A stretch of 24,017 bases of DNA from CAZSHX01 sp964606895 (GTDB lineage: Bacteria > Bacteroidota > Ignavibacteria > Kapaibacteriales > UBA2268): the NCBI GenBank assembly GCA_964606895.1, contig CAZSHX010000075.1, forward strand, positions 1 through 24,017. The letters run 5' to 3'. Below, in pieces: positions 1 through 6,873 of this stretch (the first letter of the stretch is position 1; every line of letters starts with the position of its first letter). The position numbers and the translations under genes were made by a program. The notes under the pieces are model-generated. The model ran no database searches and was not told the origin of the DNA. It saw nothing but the letters and a program-made list of their open reading frames with translations.

Positions 1-2
1 TT

Positions 3-1301
3 GAGAGTAGTTTAAAAGATAAGAAGATAAAACTTGAATCCTATGTAACACCACCAACTTTGGATGACCAAGCACAAATTGAAGCTTTGAATAAGGACAT
101 TATAAGCATTGAACAGAAACGACTTTCAAAGAAAAAGGAAATTCAGACTCAGGAAAAAGCTATTTATGATGAACAAGTGAAGCTCATTAAAGAACAGCAG
201 GAAAAAGAGCAAAAGGCTGTCGAGGATAAATATTCAAAAGAAGAAGAACAACTCAAAAAATTCAATGATGTCTGGTTTTCTGGTATGCAGAAACGAAATG
301 ATTCGGACAAAAACGATGCCATTCAAAAGATTTCTGACGACGAGAAAAAGAAACTTGCAGAGTTGGGAAAATGGCAGGAAATGGGAACTATCAGTAAGGA
401 AGAATATGAGAACAAGAAAACAAAGATAGAAGACGATGCCCAGAAAGAACGAGAAAAAAAGGAAGATGAATTTAGAAAGAAGCAATTAAGGATTGATGCC
501 CAGAAACAAGGAGTGGAAGCCGAACAGCAAAGGAAAAAAGATTCTGATATTCTGAAAATTCAGAAGCAAGGAATTGAAAAACAACTGCGATTACTTGAAG
601 AAAAGGCAAAGAAATTTGATGCTCAAGGTAAACCAATATTTGATTCAAAGGAAGACCAGGAAGCTTATAAAAATCTTAGCAAGCAACTTGATGAAACGGA
701 TAAAATGATTAAAGAAAAGGGGGACATTCTTGGAACAACCACAAAAGATTTACAGGCAACGGTTACAGATAGTCTGAATAATCTTTTTGCAGGTGATCCT
801 GATGCCGCAGCAGATTCTTGGAGAAAATTCTTTGGGAAACTTGCCGGAATGCTACAGGCAAAAGCTTCAGCTTTTATTTTGGATTTGATTCTTTCCCCGG
901 GAACAATGGAATATCTTTCTGCATTACCATTTCCCGCAAATATTATTGCAGTTCCGGTAATCAGCGCTGTTGTCTATTCTGGTGTCAAGGCAATCACTGA
1001 CCCTATAATATCGGCGATTCTTAGCTTTTCGACTGGGGGCAGGGTTGACCAACCTACAATGGCTCTGATAGGCGACGCTTCCCGTTTGGGTGGCAAAAAC
1101 AGGGAATGGATTTTCAATGATTCTCAACTTATTGCAACTGTTCAAATGGCTTCGACAGGCTCAAATGCAATGCTCATAGCCAAGCTCGACAGAGTAGAAA
1201 AGCTCTTAGCTTCGCAGGAATTGAAGACAACTTTGAGAGGAAGCGATATTGATATTGCGTTGAGGAGAACAGTTTATCAGAAGAGGGAGAGAAGGAAATA
1301 A
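3..1301 (+). CDS. Phage tail tape-measure-like protein, C-terminal part (5' end outside window)
   Basis: The reading frame is open from base 3 without a stop, so the TTG at 60 is probably not the true start and the gene enters from outside the window. About 230 residues of highly charged Lys/Glu/Gln coiled coil come first. A hydrophobic stretch (about residues 265-320 counted from the TTG) follows, then a Gly-rich tail containing STGGRVDQPTMALIGDAS and NREWIFND, ending LRGSDIDIALRRT plus a basic end. Tape-measure proteins of dsDNA tailed phages typically have a coiled-coil rod, hydrophobic segments and a C-terminal GG-x-PT-x-ALxGE/DA element, which matches. The family sets tail length inside the virion and aids DNA entry. 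No tail-tip gene follows; the next gene is convergent and only 13 bp away, so this looks like a phage remnant or prophage edge. Alternative: an unrelated coiled-coil protein. Confidence 0.62.
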   Translation, partial: ESSLKDKKIKLESYVTPPTLDDQAQIEALNKDIISIEQKRLSKKKEIQTQEKAIYDEQVKLIKEQQEKEQKAVEDKYSKEEEQLKKFNDVWFSGMQKRNDSDKNDAIQKISDDEKKKLAELGKWQEMGTISKEEYENKKTKIEDDAQKEREKKEDEFRKKQLRIDAQKQGVEAEQQRKKDSDILKIQKQGIEKQLRLLEEKAKKFDAQGKPIFDSKEDQEAYKNLSKQLDETDKMIKEKGDILGTTTKDLQATVTDSLNNLFAGDPDAAADSWRKFFGKLAGMLQAKASAFILDLILSPGTMEYLSALPFPANIIAVPVISAVVYSGVKAITDPIISAILSFSTGGRVDQPTMALIGDASRLGGKNREWIFNDSQLIATVQMASTGSNAMLIAKLDRVEKLLASQELKTTLRGSDIDIALRRTVYQKRERRK

Positions 1302-1314
1302 GGTTTTTTATTAG

Positions 1315-2541
1315 TCATATAAAAAATTTATTTGGTTCAAAGTTTGTTACTTGATTTATGATTAATTTATTATTTTTCCTTTTTGATAACCATCTATTTT
1401 TCCAAAATTCTACTAATTCATGCTTTTTATAGTTATAGTATAGTGGTCTATTACACTGACCATTTAAAAACTCGTTCCAGTTTTTCGCAAGTGGAATAAA
1501 ATAAATATTTCGTTTGAAAGAATGTTTTAAAAGCAAGTCTGGATCAAAACCCAACATTTCACCTGCACGGTGTATTACTCTCATTGTCCAACTGGGGCCA
1601 TCCCCAAATTTGTTGGTAACAAAAATATTATTTGACTTAAGGTACTCTTGCATTTTTTCAATTGTTTCCTCAGAAAGGTGTAATGTTCCAAATCCTTTGG
1701 TTTCTCCAATTGGCTTGTAGAGAAGTTCGTTATTGTATTTTAAACGATTGTATTGTGAACTTTTGCCATATAGACTTGTAGTAAAGATTCCTACAAGTTG
1801 ATTAGCTTCTCGTTTATCAATTAAAGTAATTTTATCTTTATATTTTTTTCTATAAATCTCTCTCACTTCTTTAGAAGCTAAAATATATGAAATAAGTTTT
1901 CCTCCCAGCAAATAGTTGTATGGTGGCAATGCCCCGATTACATATGCGTCCATTGTATATATCAGATTCTTAGTGCGTGTAGAAACATCCCAACCGATGA
2001 ATTCATCTCTTTCTGGAATATGAATAATAGGACTACCTAATGCTGCAATACCGATAACTGGTTTGTTCGGCAATGCTTTATCTCGGATAATAAGTTTTAT
2101 TCTTCTTCCTACATATTCACTGTATGGAGAACTCCAGTGATAACGGAAAATCCTAAATAAGTTGTGTTGTTTTTGAGTTTCGCAAACCTCAATGATTGGG
2201 TCTATTTCAGAATGAAGTACTTCATATCCAGTTGCCAAATTTTTTTTTGCTAAATCAATATGCTTGTCAATCCATATTTTATTTTTTATTATAATTTCTT
2301 CACGTTTAATTGACATTGCCTCTTTAATAGTTTTTTTATCATAATATTCAGGAGGAACAATTGAAAAAAATGGATTTTTCTTCGTGGGAGGTTTTACTTC
2401 CCAATTTAACCTCTCCATATCTCTAACAATAAGCCAATAAACTTGTTGGTCAAGTGGCTTTCCTTTTATATCAACATCATGAATGTCTTTATTCTTAAAA
2501 GAAGTATCATGAGAATTAATATTTAATGCTAAATTACTCAA
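1315..2541 (-). CDS. DruA-like (DUF4338) putative anti-phage protein
   Basis: The 408-residue product resembles the DUF4338/DruA family known from the Druantia anti-phage system. Visible motifs in order are GRRIKLIIRD (145-154), IGIAALGSP (163-171), RDEFIGW (178-184), MDAYVIGALPPYN (197-209), TTSLYGKSSQYNRL (254-267) and a Gly-rich PIGETKGFG element (277-285). Near the C-terminus is HSFKRNIYFIPLAKNW (340-355). The pattern of an IGW box, a PPYN..LLGGK box and a TTS-xxGxSSxYNRL box is the basis for the call. Biochemical activity of the family is unclear. The start is TTG; it overlaps the upstream stop by 8 nt and has GGAG 7 nt ahead, so translational coupling is likely. It is the last gene of a four-gene operon. 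No DruE-type helicase is nearby, so this is not a standard Druantia locus. Confidence 0.72.
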   Translation of the reverse strand: MSNLALNINSHDTSFKNKDIHDVDIKGKPLDQQVYWLIVRDMERLNWEVKPPTKKNPFFSIVPPEYYDKKTIKEAMSIKREEIIIKNKIWIDKHIDLAKKNLATGYEVLHSEIDPIIEVCETQKQHNLFRIFRYHWSSPYSEYVGRRIKLIIRDKALPNKPVIGIAALGSPIIHIPERDEFIGWDVSTRTKNLIYTMDAYVIGALPPYNYLLGGKLISYILASKEVREIYRKKYKDKITLIDKREANQLVGIFTTSLYGKSSQYNRLKYNNELLYKPIGETKGFGTLHLSEETIEKMQEYLKSNNIFVTNKFGDGPSWTMRVIHRAGEMLGFDPDLLLKHSFKRNIYFIPLAKNWNEFLNGQCNRPLYYNYKKHELVEFWKNRWLSKRKNNKLIINQVTNFEPNKFFI

Positions 2542-3664
2542 TTATAAACTCCAGTTCAGTTGATATTTGATCCAAAGTTTTATCAATTATAGTTTTAGGG
2601 TTTACCAAATCAAAAATCCATGAATCTCCAATTTCATATGAAAAATCAAGAACATGATATTCAAAAGGTGAACTTATAATAATGCCAATTGATTTTATAA
2701 CATTTGTAATGTACCAACATGCAAGACTTTGTAATTTCGAGCCTAATAAAGCAATGCTAATATTGTAATTATTTAATAATCTACTTGAATCAAATAATAT
2801 ATTTTTTAATTCTGAGACAGTCGTTTTATACCCAAAAGTATCAATATTAAATATTGGAGAAATTGGATCTATCAAAAGTTCGTTGATTTCTTTTACAGCT
2901 TCAAGTCTCCACCTATTTTCATTTTTGTGTGGAATACCAGCAAAAAATATTTTTTTTTGATATTCATATTCTTGAAAAATAGATTCAAGTCGTGAGCTCT
3001 TCCATGGTAAGAAAGATATTAATAATTTATTAAAAGCTGGTGATATTTTAGGTTCATGATTTTCGATAAATTCGACTTTATAGTGAGTATTATATAGCCA
3101 TTTTTTTTTATTGATTTCTTCAGAAAATTTCTTTGGGTCACTTTGAAATACAAAATTTTTTGTATTTTGATATTCATTATGATCAGGACGATATTTTAAG
3201 GCTTCAGTATAAACAATTTTCACACTAAAGTTTGTATCTGATAATAAATCCAAAATAGGGATGATTGATTTAGAAGATATTGAAGAAATATCTAATATAA
3301 TCTGATTCGGTTGAAATAAATCTAAACCCTTGGATATCCAATCATTAGAGTTGTTATTTTCAAATATTTTTATTTTTTCAACTTTATATTTCTCTTGAAG
3401 AGTTATTAATTTTTGCTTGTTAGTTTCATTTTCGGGCATTGTGTCTTTATATTTACCAATTACGATTGACTTAAAATTAATTCCTTGATTATTTAAAATG
3501 TCTAAAAGTCCAAAACATCTATCCTCAAATCCATAAGCAAAGAATAGAGTGGCATTTTCAAAAAAATCTTTATATTGAGTAATATTATCCAAATTAAGAT
3601 TTTCTTCATCTTGCAGCATTTCGTATAAAGTATTCAATATCCTGTTTTCTATTGATATGTCCAT
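2534..3664 (-). CDS. Unrecognised alpha/beta protein with Rossmann/CARF-like N-terminal half, in defence operon
   Basis: I do not recognise this 376-residue protein by family name. The N-terminal half alternates hydrophobic strands and helices: ATLFFAYGFEDR (38-49), FKSIVIGKYKD (64-74), KIKIF (97-101), QIILDISSISSK (121-132), and VKIVYTEALKYRP (148-160). The LDISS-x-xSK turn followed by a helix and a VYTEALKY strand resembles the D-x-T/S-G/S ligand-site layout of CARF and other Rossmann-like sensor domains, but this is only pattern similarity. No signal peptide or membrane segment is evident. The C-terminal half (about 200-376) is mixed alpha/beta and unassigned. The ATG lies 3 nt after the kinase stop, and its AAAGGGG ribosome site is inside the end of that gene. 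Downstream it overlaps the DruA-like gene, so all are probably one transcript. A sensor or effector role is inferred from context only. Confidence 0.8.
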   Translation of the reverse strand: MDISIENRILNTLYEMLQDEENLNLDNITQYKDFFENATLFFAYGFEDRCFGLLDILNNQGINFKSIVIGKYKDTMPENETNKQKLITLQEKYKVEKIKIFENNNSNDWISKGLDLFQPNQIILDISSISSKSIIPILDLLSDTNFSVKIVYTEALKYRPDHNEYQNTKNFVFQSDPKKFSEEINKKKWLYNTHYKVEFIENHEPKISPAFNKLLISFLPWKSSRLESIFQEYEYQKKIFFAGIPHKNENRWRLEAVKEINELLIDPISPIFNIDTFGYKTTVSELKNILFDSSRLLNNYNISIALLGSKLQSLACWYITNVIKSIGIIISSPFEYHVLDFSYEIGDSWIFDLVNPKTIIDKTLDQISTELEFIIE

Positions 3665-3667
3665 TCT

Positions 3668-6226
3668 CTAACCCCTTTCGAACATCGAGTTATCTAAATT
3701 AGCATCAAAATTAAATTTTTCGATTGATGCTGGATCTTCTAACCATTTATTGAAATCCTTATATTTTAAAGCAAATGAATTACTCCTATTTGGACTAAAA
3801 GGAAAACATGGAGCAAATAATCTTCTAAAATAATATTTTTTGGTAGGTTTCCCATCTCTACTCTTTCCTGAGCCTCCATTTATCAATACGCTATTACTAA
3901 GCAAAAAATCAAGTAAATTTTGAGCTTTTTCAGTCAGAGTATCATTTCCTTCAACTTCAATCCTCAGATACTCTCCTGGTTTTACAATTTTGTTTTTCGA
4001 TCCTTTTTTAGGTCTTGTCGATAAATTCTGTCTCAGTAAAGAACCTAAACTATTTGTAAACAAATTTAGTTGAGGTCCTATTTCTGAATAATTTCTGAGC
4101 ATTTCGAGTTGTCTGGTAGCAAATTGTTTTATTATTCTATCTTGATCATTCTGATTAATCATAACTACAGCATCCCAATTCCCATTTACTAAACTATTAA
4201 ACAATTCAATAGTATAACTCATATCTCCTGAGCATAAACGACAAATTAACTCGAAGCCATAAAATTTTGCTAATCCCTTTTTTTTAAGACCAATCAGATA
4301 TTTTCCAAAATTTGAATTATTTTCATGCTCACCAAGTAAATTTTTAAGTTTTTCTAAACTTCCAATTTTAGTATTTTCAAATCTTCCTTTCAAAATATCT
4401 TCGATAAATAGAATACATTCGGTTTCATCCTCAAGGAAAAAAATTTCACCCAAATCTATGAATGTGATTTCTCTACCTTCCTTGTATTTTCTACCGAAAA
4501 AATCAATTAAATAGGGACCGCTTCCTTCGCTACTTATTTTTATATTGTAATTCGTGGATACTCTAAATAAAGAAGGATTTAATGCTTTTTGAACTTCCTC
4601 TGGAATAACTGTTTTGCTATAGTCATCTAATAAGAACCAAATTTCCTTATTTTCAAAAAAATCAGATGTCTTCAAAGTTGATGAAATTGTTTCAAATATT
4701 TCATTTGATACAATAAGTGACTGTTTGTAATCAGTAATATCACTCATGCTCTGCAACTCGATTATTCTTTTTTCGATTCTTGTTAATAAATATTCAAAAC
4801 TATCAATATAAATACTACTCAAATTTAATAAATCTTTAATATTTTGGATATAACTGTTTATAGTTGGTTCAGGTAATACTAAAATTTTCTCTTTTTGTAA
4901 CCATGATAAACAAATTGTCACTTCAAATAATATTGAGCATTTAATAAACTCTTTAGAAAAATCGCATGCTAAATTCAAATCATGTTTTAAAAGTTTATGA
5001 TAAAAATCAATACTGAAGAATTCTCTTCGTTCTGCAAATGAAAATAAAAAGTTAATTGAATTTTCTCTATTTAACCGTTTGTAAACATGCTCTGGTAATG
5101 TTTCTTCATCTAGTGGTCGAGCACGACTAATTATTGAAAGAAATTTGAGAAGCATTGTCTTACCACATCCTCTTGGACCAGTAATAATTACAGGTTCGGA
5201 TTTTTTAACTTTTTTTGCCCAATCAAATCTATCTTTAAACAACAATGTAATATCTTGTGGTAATAGACTTAAAGCATTAACATTTGAAAGAGGTTCACTA
5301 AAAGAAATATTTTTGTTTCTAAGCATTTCTTCAAAAGATGGATATTTATTTTTTAGTAAAATATCACGATGAATTGAACTGAGTTCCTTTAATATTCTTT
5401 CAAAATCTTGGATCCTTCTTGTCGGGTTTATATCTGCAATTTGTCTTGCTAATGTTTTTATATTTGCTACAAAAGAACGTTGAGCATTTGTCAAATTACC
5501 ATAATTAATTTTCTCGAATGCAGCACTCAAACTAAAATAATGTTTACTTAAATAACTAAAATCTGATCTTTGAGAATTTTCTGGTCCTTCGTTATTAAGA
5601 GGTCGTGATGATCCGAAATCAATGACAATAGGTAAATATTTTTCCACAAAATTGTCATCTTGACTTGGTTCAACTATCAAAATGTTCCTATTATGCAAAT
5701 CAAAGTGTTGTAAGCCATTATCGTGTAACTTCTTGATTGCACTTGTTATACCTATTAAAATATTTATAACATCCACATCACTTAGTTCGTTTATAGTGTT
5801 ATAAAAATCCTTCAATGTAATTGGATTAGGAATGAATCGATAGATTAAACAAATTATTGAATATTCTTGTCCTTCAATGTTTAACTTATTAGTTAAAGGT
5901 CTAAAAAACGGGACTATGTTCTTATGACCTTGGCATTTGGATAGATTAACGGCTTCTTTAATTTTGACATCTGCTATTTTATCTACGGTTGATATTGTAC
6001 GGAATTCGGGTAAGATTTTTATAGCGAAATCGTTGTATCCATCATTACCTCTCACAGTCCAGCCATAAAATCCCCTACCAAGCACATCTTTTATTTCATA
6101 GTCACTAATACTATTTGATTTTAAAAAAGTGGAAATGTTTATCTCTCTACCACAAAGATTACAGTTACCATTTTCATCAAATGATTTACCTTCACAATAA
6201 AAACAACCATATTCTTTTGTTGACAT
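3668..6226 (-). CDS. Zinc-ribbon / Ser-Thr protein kinase / P-loop ATPase fusion, putative defence protein
   Basis: This 852-residue protein has three recognisable parts. First is a zinc ribbon with C8-x2-C11 and C22-x2-C25. Second is a protein-kinase-like domain (about 43-285): glycine loop GRGFYG (50-55), ATP-binding Lys in AIK (K70), a likely helix-C Glu (E91), catalytic loop HFDLHNRN (174-181; Asp176, Asn181) and DFG (203-205). His replaces the usual Lys after the catalytic Asp, as in phosphotransferase-like kinases. Third is an NTPase domain: Walker A GPRGCGKT (350-357), Walker B-like WFLLDDYS (530-537) and RVSTNYNIKIS (555-565). The C-terminus (700-852) has basic, winged-helix-like character with YYFRRLFAPCF. 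Key residues appear intact, so both kinase and ATPase may be active. It is the second gene of the operon, with AAGGA before its ATG. Known kinase genes in PGL, BREX and MADS loci give a precedent for defence, but this fusion is not one I can name. Confidence 0.85.
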   Translation of the reverse strand: MSTKEYGCFYCEGKSFDENGNCNLCGREINISTFLKSNSISDYEIKDVLGRGFYGWTVRGNDGYNDFAIKILPEFRTISTVDKIADVKIKEAVNLSKCQGHKNIVPFFRPLTNKLNIEGQEYSIICLIYRFIPNPITLKDFYNTINELSDVDVINILIGITSAIKKLHDNGLQHFDLHNRNILIVEPSQDDNFVEKYLPIVIDFGSSRPLNNEGPENSQRSDFSYLSKHYFSLSAAFEKINYGNLTNAQRSFVANIKTLARQIADINPTRRIQDFERILKELSSIHRDILLKNKYPSFEEMLRNKNISFSEPLSNVNALSLLPQDITLLFKDRFDWAKKVKKSEPVIITGPRGCGKTMLLKFLSIISRARPLDEETLPEHVYKRLNRENSINFLFSFAERREFFSIDFYHKLLKHDLNLACDFSKEFIKCSILFEVTICLSWLQKEKILVLPEPTINSYIQNIKDLLNLSSIYIDSFEYLLTRIEKRIIELQSMSDITDYKQSLIVSNEIFETISSTLKTSDFFENKEIWFLLDDYSKTVIPEEVQKALNPSLFRVSTNYNIKISSEGSGPYLIDFFGRKYKEGREITFIDLGEIFFLEDETECILFIEDILKGRFENTKIGSLEKLKNLLGEHENNSNFGKYLIGLKKKGLAKFYGFELICRLCSGDMSYTIELFNSLVNGNWDAVVMINQNDQDRIIKQFATRQLEMLRNYSEIGPQLNLFTNSLGSLLRQNLSTRPKKGSKNKIVKPGEYLRIEVEGNDTLTEKAQNLLDFLLSNSVLINGGSGKSRDGKPTKKYYFRRLFAPCFPFSPNRSNSFALKYKDFNKWLEDPASIEKFNFDANLDNSMFERG

Positions 6227-6237
6227 TTCTTTGTCCT

Positions 6238-6771
6238 TTAATTATCAATTTTTCTTGTAAATATTTGTTTTGCAATGGCTTCCAGTTGATTTAAAACATG
6301 ACTAACTGAGAAACCAGAGAGCAAAGAAATTGTAAAGAGTAATAGAGACCCTTCATTAGAAATATTTTGGCTTTTATTTTCAAGCAATACTTTAAAGCCC
6401 AATTTAACTAAAATCACTGAAAATATCCCTAGAAAAGCACCCAATAATGGTCTGCTAATATAATAGTAAAGCCATCCAATACTTAAATCGAGTTCTTCAG
6501 AACAACTATCATTTTTACATTTTGAACTATAGGTTATCAATACTCTGTAAAATTTTCTCATAGAAGCGATCAATGCTCCAATAAAACCAAGAAGGCCACA
6601 AAGCAATTGGTTTTTAATTTCTGGACTAGCCGAATAAATTTGGATGAAATCACCCGATATTAATAACAAAAGCACACCTGCCAATATTAAAAAAAATATT
6701 TGCAAAGAACAAATTACAATAACCCTTTTGGGATATTTTATTATTTTAATCTTGCCTAAAATTTTATCCAT
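6238..6771 (-). CDS. Small four-helix membrane protein, first gene of putative defence operon
   Basis: The 177-residue product has about four hydrophobic segments: 17-40 (a strong Leu/Ile stretch), 54-72, 106-130 and 142-161. The cytoplasmic side is likely to carry the basic N-terminus and the KFYRVLITYSSK loop after segment two. A short loop with two Cys (85 and 90) precedes an ISRPLLGAFLG element at the start of segment three. I do not recognise a named family. It is first in the operon, 11 nt upstream of the kinase-ATPase gene, which suggests they function together. In defence operons a small membrane protein may be the sensor that recruits the kinase, or the membrane-damaging effector; nothing in the sequence decides between these. 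The ribosome site is weak (GTGAGA). Upstream lies an inverted repeat overlapping a possible promoter. Confidence 0.75.
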   Translation of the reverse strand: MDKILGKIKIIKYPKRVIVICSLQIFFLILAGVLLLLISGDFIQIYSASPEIKNQLLCGLLGFIGALIASMRKFYRVLITYSSKCKNDSCSEELDLSIGWLYYYISRPLLGAFLGIFSVILVKLGFKVLLENKSQNISNEGSLLLFTISLLSGFSVSHVLNQLEAIAKQIFTRKIDN

Positions 6772-6807
6772 TTTTATCTCACTATATAAACGATTTTATC
6801 TATTTAA

Positions 6808-6830
6808 AATTCCAAATTTAATATGGAATT
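6808..6830 (-). promoter_or_regulatory. Inverted repeat with embedded TAAATTTG box upstream of the four-gene operon
   Basis: The plus strand reads AATTCCA, a 9-nt AT spacer, then TGGAATT, a perfect 7-bp inverted repeat. On the minus strand, TAAATTTG (6820 to 6813) overlaps the repeat and matches the Bacteroidota -7 consensus TAnnTTTG, about 40 nt before the first ATG. I see no convincing -33 TTG at the usual distance. It may be an operator-promoter for the operon or a weak terminator after hsdR; the second option fits a stem with an AT-rich tail. Confidence 0.35.
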
Positions 6831-6873
6831 CAACTATTATTTAAACCTGCAAATTACGAAAATATTTACCTTT

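Noticed and set aside
234..485. Hydrophobic 83-residue minus-strand frame (Phe/Leu-rich)
   Set aside because: It is the antisense of a Lys/Glu-rich coiled coil, which yields Phe/Leu/Ser-rich artefacts.
2534..3664. Firm assignment of the 376-residue protein as a CARF or TIR effector
   Set aside because: Only a short motif pattern supports it and no catalytic set is visible; kept as a hypothesis.
1315..6771. Calling the locus a Druantia system because of the DruA-like gene
   Set aside because: No DruE-type helicase or other Druantia genes are present; the partner genes are a kinase-ATPase, a membrane protein and an unrecognised protein.
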